A DNA stretch of 64,000 nucleotides from the NCBI GenBank assembly GCA_963974595.1, contig CAXBDA010000004.1, positions 23,482 to 87,481 on the forward strand, in the 5' to 3' direction. The notes below the pieces were generated by a model. That model did not search any database, was not told the DNA's origin, and saw nothing but the letters and a program-made list of their open reading frames with translations. The stretch is from PZPK01 sp963974595 (GTDB taxonomy: Bacteria > Pseudomonadota > Gammaproteobacteria > Pseudomonadales > Oleiphilaceae). Numbering within the stretch: position 1 is the first letter of the stretch; each line of letters begins with the position of its first letter. Made by a program: the position numbers and the translations under genes. Of this stretch, positions 34,665 to 44,518 are shown one piece after another.

Positions 34665-35873
34665 ATGACACAAAAGCATAAACACCCCGCCATTTTCAAT
34701 TTGGGATTTAGAACATTTTTTGCGGGGGCCAGTATATTTTCATTTATTAGCATCGCTAGCTGGCTGATAATTTATGCCAACATGAACGGTGCATTCTCAT
34801 CTAATGTTATTTTTTCCTTTTTTAACTTCAAAATACTTAGCCCTTTCCAGTGGCATGCTCATGAAATGATTTATGGCTACAGCCTAGCGGTAATTGCAGG
34901 TTTTTTACTCACCGCGGTAAAAAACTGGACAGGCATACAAACGATTCACGGCTACCCACTCGCCGTTCTTTTCAGTCTTTGGGCCTTGGCTCGTGTTACT
35001 TGGTTAGCCGGTGAACAATGGCTTTTGCTTGCCGCACTATTCGATTTAGCATTTATCATCGGGCTGATAATTGCTGTCGCTTCTCCCATTGTTGCCACTA
35101 AACAATGGCGCCAGATGGCGATACTCTCCAAACTATTTCTGCTGGCCTTTGGTAATTTCGCTTTTTATTTAGAGGCATTTTCCTACTTGGAAAACGGTAT
35201 ACATATCGCGCTCTATGGCGGGCTTTATCTGGTGATTGGTTTAATACTCACCATTGGCCGACGTATCATCCCGCTTTTCGTGCAAAATGGTGTAGCCTAC
35301 GACGTCACTTTATTTAATTCCAAGTGGCTCGATATAGGCAGCTTAATTGGCTTGCTTGGCTTTTTTATTACAGAAGTTTTTCTATCAGCACCTTACTTAT
35401 CCATCGTATTTGCCAGTTTGATGTTTGCTATTACGAGTATTCGCATTACGGGCTGGTATACCCATGGCATATGGTCTAACCCGCTACTTTGGTGTTTCTA
35501 TGTTGCCCTGTTTTTTATCGACATGGGTTTCTTATTATTTATCCTGTCTTACTGGTTTGACATCTCACCATTTTTATCTGTGCATGCCTTTGCTTTCGGT
35601 GCCATAGGTGTCATCACTATGGGAATGATGGCACGTGTTTCCACAGGCCATACCGGGCGCAGTTTGAAAAACCTGCCAAAAAGCTTGTTACTTGCTTTAC
35701 TAATACTATCTCTGGGTGCCTTTGTGAGAGTTTTCTTGCCTTTAATTGCGCCAAACTTTTACCCATCCTGGGTACTCTTGTCAGGACTTTTATGGCTTGG
35801 TGCCTTTGGTTTATTTTTATTCGTATTTTTACCCTACTGGATTCAACCTAGAGTGGATAAGAAATACGGTTAG
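34665..35873 (+). CDS. nnrS: NnrS family membrane protein
   Basis: A 402-residue inner-membrane protein with about 12 hydrophobic helices. The NnrS pattern is clear: FQWHAHEMIYGYSLAVIAG then FLLTAVKNWTG near residues 60-90, GRRIIPLFVQNG mid-protein and a late HAFAFGAIGVITMGMMARVS then TGHTGR. NnrS proteins are haem- and copper-containing, induced by nitric oxide, and relieve nitrosative stress. ATG 34665 has AGGA 9 bp upstream, better than a TTG six codons earlier. It lies between trhP and pyrC on the same strand, near the nitrate transporters, so it fits protection from NO made during nitrate reduction. Confidence 0.92.
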   Translation: MTQKHKHPAIFNLGFRTFFAGASIFSFISIASWLIIYANMNGAFSSNVIFSFFNFKILSPFQWHAHEMIYGYSLAVIAGFLLTAVKNWTGIQTIHGYPLAVLFSLWALARVTWLAGEQWLLLAALFDLAFIIGLIIAVASPIVATKQWRQMAILSKLFLLAFGNFAFYLEAFSYLENGIHIALYGGLYLVIGLILTIGRRIIPLFVQNGVAYDVTLFNSKWLDIGSLIGLLGFFITEVFLSAPYLSIVFASLMFAITSIRITGWYTHGIWSNPLLWCFYVALFFIDMGFLLFILSYWFDISPFLSVHAFAFGAIGVITMGMMARVSTGHTGRSLKNLPKSLLLALLILSLGAFVRVFLPLIAPNFYPSWVLLSGLLWLGAFGLFLFVFLPYWIQPRVDKKYG

Positions 35874-35941
35874 AAACCTCACTATTCGGCGCATTTTAGG
35901 GCATAATATTCACTCAATTATTAGCTCTAAAAAGGTTTAGC

Positions 35942-36991
35942 ATGAATTCATTGACTATTATTGCCCCAGACGACTGGCACTTACATTTTCGCGATGGTGA
36001 CATGCTTCCTGAAACCGTCCCTGCCACTGCCCGTTGTTTCAAACGGGCGATAGTCATGCCAAATTTAGTACCCCCCATTGTTAATGCTGATATGGCCTTG
36101 GCTTACAAAAAACGAATTCTGGCGGCATCGCCTGAAGACTGTGATTTCACACCTTTAATGACTTTATACCTCACCAACAACACCAGCCCGAGTGATATAC
36201 ACGAAGCAATTACACACGGCATTACTGCTGCAAAACTTTACCCTGCTGGCGCAACAACTAACTCAGATGCGGCCGTTTCGACACTCGAGTCACTCTTCCC
36301 TGTATTTCAAACTATGTCTGATTCAGGCATGCCTTTGTTGATTCATGGCGAAGTCACCGATAGTTATATTGATATATTTGATCGCGAAAAAGAATTTATC
36401 GATCGTCATCTAAAAAACATTGTTGCTACTTTTCCGAAACTGAAAGTGGTGTTTGAGCATATCACCACAAAAGATGCCGCTGAGTTTGTTTTGAGCGCAT
36501 CGAATAATGTGGCCGCCACTATTACGCCTCAACATTTACTCCTGAATCGGAATGATTTACTCGTTGGCGGTATTCGACCACATAATTTCTGCCTTCCGGT
36601 TCTTAAACGAAATACCCACCAGGCAGCACTTCAAGAAGCGGTAAAGTCGGGCTCTAAAAAATTCTTTCTTGGCACGGACTCTGCACCTCATGAGAAACAT
36701 AAAAAAGAGTCCGCCTGTGGCTGTGCAGGTTGTTATAGCGCGTGGAGTGCCATCGAACTCTATGCACAAATCTTCGAAGATATCGATGCTTTAGATAAAC
36801 TTGAAGGTTTCGCGAGCCTGAATGGCCCAGATTTTTATGGCCTTCCCAGAAACCAGGGTACGATAACCTTAGAAAGAGAAAACTGGACAATTCCGGAAGA
36901 AATCATCTTGGCTAACGGAAAATCGATCGTACCTTTTTATGCCGGCATGCAAGTTAACTGGAAGCTAAAAAATAATACCGAGACTCTGTAA
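35942..36991 (+). CDS. pyrC: Dihydroorotase (PyrC type)
   Basis: Catalyses ring closure of carbamoyl aspartate to dihydroorotate in pyrimidine synthesis. The 349-residue length and sequence fit the E. coli-like class II enzyme. Features are the zinc-binding DDWHLHFRDGDML near the start, the carboxylated lysine in AAKLYPAGATTNS, the HGEVTD and FEHITT histidine segments and FLGTDSAPH with the catalytic aspartate. AAAGG lies 6 bp before ATG. It follows nnrS by 68 bp, possibly as a separate unit, and looks like a housekeeping gene at the edge of the accessory region. Confidence 0.97.
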   Translation: MNSLTIIAPDDWHLHFRDGDMLPETVPATARCFKRAIVMPNLVPPIVNADMALAYKKRILAASPEDCDFTPLMTLYLTNNTSPSDIHEAITHGITAAKLYPAGATTNSDAAVSTLESLFPVFQTMSDSGMPLLIHGEVTDSYIDIFDREKEFIDRHLKNIVATFPKLKVVFEHITTKDAAEFVLSASNNVAATITPQHLLLNRNDLLVGGIRPHNFCLPVLKRNTHQAALQEAVKSGSKKFFLGTDSAPHEKHKKESACGCAGCYSAWSAIELYAQIFEDIDALDKLEGFASLNGPDFYGLPRNQGTITLERENWTIPEEIILANGKSIVPFYAGMQVNWKLKNNTETL

Positions 36992-37099
36992 TCCAGATAA
37001 AACCCAAGCGTAATGTTTACACCATTAATCGTTGTAGAAATTCAGATGCCGACTAGACTTAAGCTAATTTAGCTTTCCTATACCTAAAAAGGTTAGTCC

Positions 37100-38215
37100 A
37101 TGAAATATGAATACGCTTGGCTTTTATTCCTTCAGTTATTAGCAACTGCTTGGCTAGTCATTGCCCCACCGCTTCCAGCTTATATTGTTGCGCCTTTAGT
37201 ATTTTCTACGATGATTGTTGGCTTCATGATTTGGCAACGTATTCAGCGCTCGCTCGTGCATTTTACTGACACCCCCAGATACAAACGTGCTAATAAAGAA
37301 AAACAGAGGCAGCTGGAGCTACTTGCCCAAATTCAAGAAATGCTGCAAAAGAAGATAGATAGGATTGCACTAAGTAGTGCAAGCACCGAAAGCTTAAGTC
37401 AGCAACAAGCGGCTCAATCGACGGCTACAGCAGAAATACTTTCAAAGTCAGAAAATCTCATCAACACCCTGTCTTCAACGTTAGATGAAAGACTTGATCC
37501 GACTATGCAGGAAAACCTCTACCAATTTGGTGAGATATCAAATGAAGCATTAGCCAAGCTGATCCTACAATTTGAAAATATTCAGGCGGCATCAGTCACT
37601 TTGGATAAGAATTTTGATGATATTGATGCCCGTTTCAAAGAAGTCATAGAACACTTAGAAGATATTAATAAAATCAACTCCCAAACAAATTTATTAGCCT
37701 TAAATGCCGCTATTGAAGCTGCACGGGCAGGCGATGCGGGTAGAGGTTTTAGCGTGGTTGCTGATGAAGTTAGAACACTGTCGGTACAAACCGATGCTTT
37801 CAACGAGAAAATAAGTGCCAAGCTTGCTGAAACAGAAAGCATGTTTAAAAACTCGGTAGAGTGTCTGGATATTGCAGCACAAGCAGATTTATCCACAATT
37901 CATACAGCGAAAAACCAATTACTAACATTATGGGAGTCTCTTAAGCCCATTGACCCCGAGAACAATCCAAATCTTAGCTTAGTGGCTGAATTAAAAGCGA
38001 CCTTATCTCGCCTAAACCAAGACGCATTAACTGATAAGGAAGTCAAAGATATGATTCAACAAACAGCGCTGGACACTCAATCAAGCGCTGCAAGTTTAGG
38101 TCAAACGTTTACACCTATATTTCAAAATTTCATAGCGCTATATGCATCTGAAAATGAAAATGAACAAGAAGAATTACGCCAGAAACTAGTCTCACAAATT
38201 TATAAACTTCAATAA
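37100..38215 (+). CDS. Methyl-accepting chemotaxis protein, short form
   Basis: A 371-residue receptor with two closely spaced N-terminal membrane helices (about 6-22 and 28-46) and essentially no periplasmic sensor domain. A cytoplasmic coiled coil follows with a canonical signalling tip (INSQTNLLALNAAIEAARAG, then GFSVVADEVRTLS) at about 193-232. No HAMP domain is evident and there is no C-terminal pentapeptide for CheR/CheB. Stimulus must come from inside the cell, the membrane or a partner protein. AAGG precedes ATG. No chemotaxis kinase or adaptor genes are in the window. The ODP-type sensor 4 kb upstream is a conceivable partner. Confidence 0.9.
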   Translation: MKYEYAWLLFLQLLATAWLVIAPPLPAYIVAPLVFSTMIVGFMIWQRIQRSLVHFTDTPRYKRANKEKQRQLELLAQIQEMLQKKIDRIALSSASTESLSQQQAAQSTATAEILSKSENLINTLSSTLDERLDPTMQENLYQFGEISNEALAKLILQFENIQAASVTLDKNFDDIDARFKEVIEHLEDINKINSQTNLLALNAAIEAARAGDAGRGFSVVADEVRTLSVQTDAFNEKISAKLAETESMFKNSVECLDIAAQADLSTIHTAKNQLLTLWESLKPIDPENNPNLSLVAELKATLSRLNQDALTDKEVKDMIQQTALDTQSSAASLGQTFTPIFQNFIALYASENENEQEELRQKLVSQIYKLQ

Positions 38216-38396
38216 GTTGAGAGCTGCGTCTACTTGTGAATAAATGTTAATTTTTTTAGCGCTACTTTATCGATAAATTGGGTTATTATTGCCCTGTTTT
38301 TTGGTAAAGCAACTCTTGGATAAGTTCCACTTCCCACCTTAAAACAAGCATCACAAGCGAATAGTCAGGATTTAGGTGACTGTCGTTTATTAGTAT

Positions 38397-38464
38397 AATT
38401 ATTTACAACGCTACTCTTAATTATTTACAACGCTACTCTTAATTATTTACAACGCTACTCTGAG
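38397..38464 (+). repeat. Three tandem copies of a 22-bp repeat before the Ig-domain lipoprotein gene
   Basis: Units 38399-38420, 38421-38442 and 38443-38464 share the core TTTACAACGCTACTC. The first two are identical, and the last diverges only in its final three bases. The array ends 4 bp before the ATG at 38469, so it takes the place of the 5'-UTR and perhaps the promoter -10 region. Confidence 0.95.
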
Positions 38465-38468
38465 TCAC

Positions 38469-40649
38469 ATGGTACAAAAGCGCTTTCTTAATTGTTTAAT
38501 TTGTTGCTTTATCTTTTTAGTTTGTTTATTCACAACAGCTTGTAGTAATAACGATAATAATTCAAACGAAACGACACTTTCAGGTTCTGCTATAAAAGGC
38601 ATTATCTCAAATGGCATCGTGTCTGCTTATAACCTTGCAGGTCAAGATAAAATACTGCTGACACAAAGCAGAACAAATCAGCTTGGTCAATTCAGCCTAA
38701 CCATTCCCAAAGAAAATACCAATCAACTTATCCTCTTAGAATTAAGCACTGATAATAAAACCCAAATGCGCTGCGATCTCACACCCGGTTGTATCGACCA
38801 AAATAGCGGCCAACTTATTCGCTTCGGCAACCATGTTTCCCTACCAAGCTTTTTTAAATTATTTGGTATCGCGGGCAGTCACGCGCAGACAAGTCAGAAT
38901 ACATTCATTTCACCACTGACACATCTAGTTGTTGCTACAGCTAAAGGCTTAGACGACACACTTACAAGTAACTCGATTAATATCGCCTCAGATTGGGTAG
39001 AAAATGCATTAAGTCTTGATACCTCACCCATGTTGGTTCAACTAAAAGATATCACCAATCTTTCAAACTTATCAGTCATGAGCAATGAAGAGCTTAAGCA
39101 GTCTATTATTAGCGCAGCCATGTATTCTGAAACAATTGAAAGCTCTTGGTCTAGCGGAAGCGGCTCTATCGATTCCATTAATATAAAAAACATCCTCTCC
39201 AGAGCATCTAATCTAACAAACGATCTTTCCTCAATTTTAACTGAGTCTGAAAACGCCAATTACCAAGCAATCCCCCTGAACAGAATTCAAAGCCAACTAG
39301 ACGCTCAACTTGATGAGCTTACGTCCTCAGAAATAGTTATTCTCACTCAACCCTCATCCGTATCTGTTACAGAAACTCATCGCTTTAATTTATATGCTCA
39401 AGTAAATAGTGAACTGGATCTCAGCTATCAGTGGTATAAAAACGGTGATGCAATCCTTGGTGCTAACTCCGCTGTTTATTCAAAGCCAAATAGTGAACTG
39501 AATGATGCAGGGGTTTATGAACTTTTGATTAGTGATGGCTTTTCAGAGCTTACATCGCTTTCAGCCTCGGTAACCATTAACAAGCTAAGCAATGGTCTAG
39601 ATATTACGCAACAACCTCAAAGTTTATCAGTTACCGAAGGGGAGCCTATTTTACTGACAGTTGATGTAAATAATGATTCTTCAGTCAATTACCAATGGCA
39701 AAAGAATGGTTCTATTATTCCTGGCGCAATGCAAAGCACTTATTTTATCGCTAACAGCCAGCTAAAAGATGAAGGCAATTATCGTGTCACTATTTCGAAT
39801 AACGAAAAACAAATCAGCTCAAACTTTGTCAATGTCTGGGTATCTGAATCAATTGAAGCCGTGTCAATCAATACTCACCCACAGTCTAAAACTATTTTAG
39901 AGGGTCAAAGCGTAGTATTTAATGTCAAAGCGACAGGCGATGGTTTTCTACGCTATCAGTGGCGCAAAAATGGCACCCCTATCGATAATGAATTTTTGGC
40001 CTCTTTAAAAATCTCATCGGCATCCAAACTAAATGAGGGCAACTATGACGTCGTTGTCACCAATAGCCAAGGAGGCGCTTATTCTAAAGCGGCAACATTA
40101 ACAGTACTCTCTACCATCCCCCCTGTTAGAATCAGCCAGCACCCTCAAACAAAATCAGTCACCATCGGGCAAACCTTCACTTTAAGTGTCAGCGCCAGCG
40201 GTGGTGAGCCATTAAACTATCAATGGTATTTTAATGGTGACGCGATAGAAAATGCCATATCACCAAACTTTCGCATCGTCAGCGCCAGCTTGGATAATGA
40301 AGGTAGCTATTCAGTATTGGTCAATAACGAAAACAGTAGCCAACAGTCTGAAACAAGTTTTGTATCAGTCAATCTGCCCACTTTAAAGTCTCTTGAATTA
40401 ACTTGGGACACGCCAACCAAACGAGAAGATGGCAGCGCTCTTGGTTTTGACGAGATTATGGGCTATCTCATTGAATATGGTGACAAAGCGTATGCTCTAG
40501 AAAACAGCATAATGGTGGAGAATCAACTACCAAATTCACTTGTGTTAAATAATCTCAGCGCTGGCGAGCTACTTCTTAGGATCGCGACAATTGATTCTGA
40601 TAATAATCAAGGGGCATTTTCAGATACGATCAGAGTATCCCTTCAATAG
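38469..40649 (+). CDS. Lipoprotein with four Ig-like domains and an FN3-like C-terminus
   Basis: The 726-residue product starts with a signal peptide ending in a lipobox TTAC (acylated C25) followed by an Asn/Ser-rich tether. Residues 35-285 form a domain with a carboxypeptidase-regulatory-like start (SGSAIKGIISNGIVSAYNLAG) seen in surface proteins of marine bacteria. Four Ig-like domains of about 85 residues follow (about 287-640), each with a QWxxNG tryptophan strand (YQWYKNG, YQWQKNG, YQWRKNG, YQWYFNG) and a closing GxYxVxV strand. The C-terminus (about 645-726) is FN3-like. An outer-membrane surface adhesin or matrix protein is inferred. The ribosome site is weak (GAG). A tandem repeat abuts the start. 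Confidence 0.82.
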   Translation: MVQKRFLNCLICCFIFLVCLFTTACSNNDNNSNETTLSGSAIKGIISNGIVSAYNLAGQDKILLTQSRTNQLGQFSLTIPKENTNQLILLELSTDNKTQMRCDLTPGCIDQNSGQLIRFGNHVSLPSFFKLFGIAGSHAQTSQNTFISPLTHLVVATAKGLDDTLTSNSINIASDWVENALSLDTSPMLVQLKDITNLSNLSVMSNEELKQSIISAAMYSETIESSWSSGSGSIDSINIKNILSRASNLTNDLSSILTESENANYQAIPLNRIQSQLDAQLDELTSSEIVILTQPSSVSVTETHRFNLYAQVNSELDLSYQWYKNGDAILGANSAVYSKPNSELNDAGVYELLISDGFSELTSLSASVTINKLSNGLDITQQPQSLSVTEGEPILLTVDVNNDSSVNYQWQKNGSIIPGAMQSTYFIANSQLKDEGNYRVTISNNEKQISSNFVNVWVSESIEAVSINTHPQSKTILEGQSVVFNVKATGDGFLRYQWRKNGTPIDNEFLASLKISSASKLNEGNYDVVVTNSQGGAYSKAATLTVLSTIPPVRISQHPQTKSVTIGQTFTLSVSASGGEPLNYQWYFNGDAIENAISPNFRIVSASLDNEGSYSVLVNNENSSQQSETSFVSVNLPTLKSLELTWDTPTKREDGSALGFDEIMGYLIEYGDKAYALENSIMVENQLPNSLVLNNLSAGELLLRIATIDSDNNQGAFSDTIRVSLQ

Positions 40650-40668
40650 CTTAAGCGGACAATAGATT

Positions 40669-43050
40669 TTAAGCTGGTTCATCCTGATACACTTCTAAAT
40701 CATCTTCTTCACCGTCTTTAACAAAATAATAAGACAACATAGGCAGCAAGGTCAGTGAACCAATCATATTCCACAAAAACATAAAGGTCAGAAGAATCCC
40801 CATATCTGTCTGAAATTTTATGGGCGAGAAAATCCATGTGGTGGTTCCAATAGCTAAGGTTAAACCGGTAAATGCAACGGCCTTGCCTGTCGAGCGTAAG
40901 GTATGGAAATAAGCCTTTTGAAGCGTTAAACCTTCATCTAACAACTCTTCAAGACGGCTATAAATATAAATCCCATAATCCACACCTAAGCCGACACCTA
41001 GCGCAATAATAGGCAAAGTGGATACCTTCACCCCGATACCTAAATACGCCATTAGTGCGGTACACAATACCGATGTCATCATCAGCGGCATCACGATACA
41101 CACCATCGCTCTAAGCGAACGATAAGCAAATAACACCATTAAACCCACGACAACATAAACGATCACCATAATAAATGTCTGGGATTCTTCAATCAGCTGG
41201 TTCGTCGCCACTTCGATACCGGCATTGCCTGCTGCTAACAGCACCTTAACGTCCTCTGATTGAAAGCTAGAAATAAAACGTTCAACGGTATCTACCGTAT
41301 TTTGAAGGGTCTCCGCCTTGTGGTCATTTAAGAACACAAAAACAGGCGCAAGACTACAATCTCTATTAATGAAGCTGGAAGGCACATATTGAAGAGAGGT
41401 ATCGACAATTTTCTGATTACGCGATAGCTCGTACCATTTAAAACTACCTTCGTTAAATGCTTTTGTGACGGCTTTTGAAACATTCACAATAGAGATACTA
41501 GACTGCACACCTTCGGTATGGTTTAACTCCCAATGCAGACGTTCCATCATATCCATCACCGGGTATGATACGCATTTTTCTGCTGGCGAAGTCACCATCA
41601 GCACCATTACATCGGCGCTGGTTGAATAGTTAGAGGTAATGAAATCGTTATCTTTATTATACCGTGAGTCGGCATGAAGCTCGGGCGCGCCCGCATCTAA
41701 CTCACCTATTTTAAGATCTTCAGCGACATATAAGCCAAAGGCAAGTGCAAACTGCGCAACAATAATGAAGGTGAGTGCATATTTATGGGTCGCCATTTGC
41801 GCTAACCAACCCCAAAAAGGGCTCGGATGTTTTTCAACATGCTGAACATGCCGGATGCCATACTTTGTGACACCAATATAAGACATCACAATAGGCAAAA
41901 GCACCATATTGGTAATAATAATACTAGCAATCCCCACGCTCGCACCAACAGCCAAATCTTTAATCACATCAACTTCAATAAACACCAAGGTAAAAAAGCC
42001 AATACCGTCACTGATTAGCGCTAACATTGCTGGCACATAGTGATGACGAAATGTCCGGATCGCAGCAGCAAGTGAGTCGTTCCCTAAACCCACCTCATGG
42101 GTAATACCGTTGATAAACTGAACACCATGACTAATCGATGTTGCAAAAATAATAAAGGGAATAAGTACGGAATAGGGGTCTAAGCCGTAACCTAAAAGAT
42201 GCATAATCCCCATCTGCCAGGCAACTGCAATAATTGAACAAATGACCGCTGAAAGCGTACTTTTATAACAACGACAGTACAGAAATAACAAGGCAAAGGT
42301 GATTAGTACCGCTAAAAAGAAAAATAGGATAATAGCGCTAAAGCCTTCTATTAAGTCGCCTATTTTTTTAGCAAATCCGACAATATGAACATTAACAACA
42401 GCATCTTCCCCGGCATATTTATCGCGAATATTACGCTCAAGCAACCGAGAAAAGGTGAGATAGTTTAAGGACTCCCCTGTCTCAGGGTTTTTCTCCAACA
42501 AAGGCACATAAATAATAGTGGACTTAAAATTGTTCGCAACCAGCCGCCCCAGCTCCCCAGACCTGAGTATATTTTGCTTCAAATCCTCAAGACTGCGCTC
42601 GCTGCCATCATAGGTCTGGGGAATAACCGTGCCGCCCTGGAAGCCTTCTTCGGTCACTTCAACCCATCGAACATTGGGCGTCCATAAGGACTTCAGGCCC
42701 GCCCTATCCACTCCGGGAAGATAAAACACTTCGTCACTTATTTTTTCTAATACTGACAAGTAGTCTGCTGAAAAAATATCGCCCTCTTTGGCTTCGACAG
42801 AGACTCTTATAAAGTTAGCTAGATTATCCAGATCTTCTTTATACTCAAGAAAATTTTGTACATAGGGGTGCTCAAGCGGAATCATTCTTTCTAAACTGGC
42901 ATCGGGCTGTAACTTTGTTGCCATGTAAATTAGAAAAACGGTGATGGATAAGAACATCACCAATGATATCAGACGATGGCTAAACACCCATCGCTCAACC
43001 ATAGGTTCAGCCAGCTTCACACTGTGGCCATCAAGCTCTAATTTTTGCAC
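40669..43050 (-). CDS. RND/MMPL superfamily permease
   Basis: A 793-residue membrane protein with the RND layout: one N-terminal helix, a large periplasmic loop, five helices (sterol-sensing-like, about 235-400), a second helix and loop, then five more helices. It is of the shorter MMPL/HAE3-like type rather than AcrB. Motifs are IFATSISHGVQFINGITHE in the first half and LGVGLGVDYGIYIYSRLEE in the second. Such permeases move lipids or hydrophobic solutes. GTG at 43050. It follows the YCF48-like gene by 50 bp. In hydrocarbon-using marine bacteria this pair often accompanies DUF1302 and DUF1329 genes, which are missing here. Confidence 0.88.
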   Translation of the reverse strand: MQKLELDGHSVKLAEPMVERWVFSHRLISLVMFLSITVFLIYMATKLQPDASLERMIPLEHPYVQNFLEYKEDLDNLANFIRVSVEAKEGDIFSADYLSVLEKISDEVFYLPGVDRAGLKSLWTPNVRWVEVTEEGFQGGTVIPQTYDGSERSLEDLKQNILRSGELGRLVANNFKSTIIYVPLLEKNPETGESLNYLTFSRLLERNIRDKYAGEDAVVNVHIVGFAKKIGDLIEGFSAIILFFFLAVLITFALLFLYCRCYKSTLSAVICSIIAVAWQMGIMHLLGYGLDPYSVLIPFIIFATSISHGVQFINGITHEVGLGNDSLAAAIRTFRHHYVPAMLALISDGIGFFTLVFIEVDVIKDLAVGASVGIASIIITNMVLLPIVMSYIGVTKYGIRHVQHVEKHPSPFWGWLAQMATHKYALTFIIVAQFALAFGLYVAEDLKIGELDAGAPELHADSRYNKDNDFITSNYSTSADVMVLMVTSPAEKCVSYPVMDMMERLHWELNHTEGVQSSISIVNVSKAVTKAFNEGSFKWYELSRNQKIVDTSLQYVPSSFINRDCSLAPVFVFLNDHKAETLQNTVDTVERFISSFQSEDVKVLLAAGNAGIEVATNQLIEESQTFIMVIVYVVVGLMVLFAYRSLRAMVCIVMPLMMTSVLCTALMAYLGIGVKVSTLPIIALGVGLGVDYGIYIYSRLEELLDEGLTLQKAYFHTLRSTGKAVAFTGLTLAIGTTTWIFSPIKFQTDMGILLTFMFLWNMIGSLTLLPMLSYYFVKDGEEDDLEVYQDEPA

Positions 43051-43100
43051 GCGCTATTCTCTTTCAGATTCAAATTAATATTTACTCGGCAGCAGCGGTA

Positions 43101-44234
43101 TTATTGAGTACTTAAGGTTCGAATACCTTCATCACTCACCAGCACAAGTGTTTTTTCATCGACAAACTCAACAGCGTTAAACCCTTCAAATCCTGACGTT
43201 GTTAGTGCTTGAAAAGATTCACCACGATCGTTACTCATCAGCACGACCCCCGAAAGGCCAGCAATGACAATATCCCCATTTGAAGAGATAGCCGATGCTG
43301 TCAGACTTGTTTCAATATTTACCGGCACTCTCTTCCAACGTTGGCCACCATCTTGGGTTTTGAAGATATGCCCCTTTAAGCCATAAAGCAGGGCCTCATC
43401 TTCTATACCCGTCGCTTGTATCCCAAAAAAAGATCCTTGATAAGGGCCATATAAGGTTTCCCATTGCTCTCCATCATCATAGGAAACAAACAAGGTACCG
43501 GCTTCTCCTGCAATAATAATTGCTCCACCCTTTAACTGAGCAAGCGTATTCAAGTGATAACGGTCAAAATTTTCAAGCCGGCTTGCAGCAGACTGCCAAG
43601 AAGCACCGCCATCTTTCGTACTGACAAACAAACCATAGGCACCAATTGCAAAACCCCGTTGCTCATCTAAAAAAAGTACATCTAAAAAGGGATTAGAAGG
43701 CCCTAGCCCAACATCAAATTCAGCATTTGAAAGGGCAAATTCAGCATCTTCCAGCGCGTATTGAAGGTCTTCTTTATCGTAAGCCTCTGCTTGTTCATAT
43801 TCTGCTTTTACGTTTTTAAATGTTTCTTGTGCCTTATCAAGCAATAATTGGTTAACCTGACGTCCATCTAACTTTAAGCGCCACGACTCAGCTTTATCAT
43901 CAGAATATAAAATGACACCGCTATGGCCCACTGCCCAAGCCTCGTTCTTATTCATAAAATCAATTGATGTAATTAAGATAGAAACGGGGACTTCAGACTG
44001 GCTCCAAGTATTGCCACCATCATCAGAAAACCCTATAACGCCTCGCTCTCCAAGCGTTACTATTCGACTATCCACACGCGCCAAGGCTAAAAATGCTGTT
44101 TTTTTAAAGCCTGTAAAATGCTTTGACGGCGTGTCTAAACGATCAGGGAGTGTTAAATCTAGCGCAAACGATATGGCAGAAAACAAAAGCACCAAAACGC
44201 TAAAACTAAACTTCAAGAGTGTTTTTATGAACAT
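43101..44234 (-). CDS. Secreted YCF48-like beta-propeller protein
   Basis: From ATG 44234 the 377-residue product has a good signal peptide (MFIKTLLKFSFSVLVLLFSA, then ISFA). The mature part is a propeller of BNR/YCF48-type repeats: GFSDDGGNTWSQS, LYSDDKAESWRLK, STKDGGASWQSA, SYDDGEQWETL, KTQDGGQRWKRV and MSNDRGESFQAL. A helical acidic insertion lies near residue 140. YCF48 domains in plants and cyanobacteria help photosystem II assembly, but in heterotrophs the role is unknown. Two upstream starts (ATG 44258, GTG 44279) would put charges and a second methionine before the signal, and AAAGG sits close before 44234. It is co-transcribed with the RND permease. Confidence 0.85.
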   Translation of the reverse strand: MFIKTLLKFSFSVLVLLFSAISFALDLTLPDRLDTPSKHFTGFKKTAFLALARVDSRIVTLGERGVIGFSDDGGNTWSQSEVPVSILITSIDFMNKNEAWAVGHSGVILYSDDKAESWRLKLDGRQVNQLLLDKAQETFKNVKAEYEQAEAYDKEDLQYALEDAEFALSNAEFDVGLGPSNPFLDVLFLDEQRGFAIGAYGLFVSTKDGGASWQSAASRLENFDRYHLNTLAQLKGGAIIIAGEAGTLFVSYDDGEQWETLYGPYQGSFFGIQATGIEDEALLYGLKGHIFKTQDGGQRWKRVPVNIETSLTASAISSNGDIVIAGLSGVVLMSNDRGESFQALTTSGFEGFNAVEFVDEKTLVLVSDEGIRTLSTQ

Positions 44235-44518
44235 AATGCCTTTAATTACCTTTTTCATGAGCAACTTTAGTGATGCCACAAGCGAGAGATGTTCATCATC
44301 ATTTTGTTTCCACCTAGAAAAGCCTTTCTTCCTGTTTAAACTTAGTCGAAAAATAACAATTAGCCCAATAAAACCATGAGAATCATGTCATGATATTAAC
44401 CTGCAATGGGTTCATTGGCTGGAGAGGAAATAAGGAAGTTGGAAGGCGGTAAGGTTTCTAACACTGAAGCGTTTTGTGCAGGTTAACTTAAACGTTTCAA
44501 ACTTGGGGGGGGTATAGC

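Noticed and set aside
43912..44379. 155-codon plus-strand frame overlapping the YCF48-like gene
   Set aside because: Lies almost wholly antisense to a gene with clear signal peptide and BNR repeats; the peptide is compositionally odd and matches no family I know.
44382..44394. ATCATG-T-CATGAT palindrome upstream of the YCF48-like gene as an operator
   Set aside because: Short and low-complexity; one isolated copy and no promoter element placed around it.
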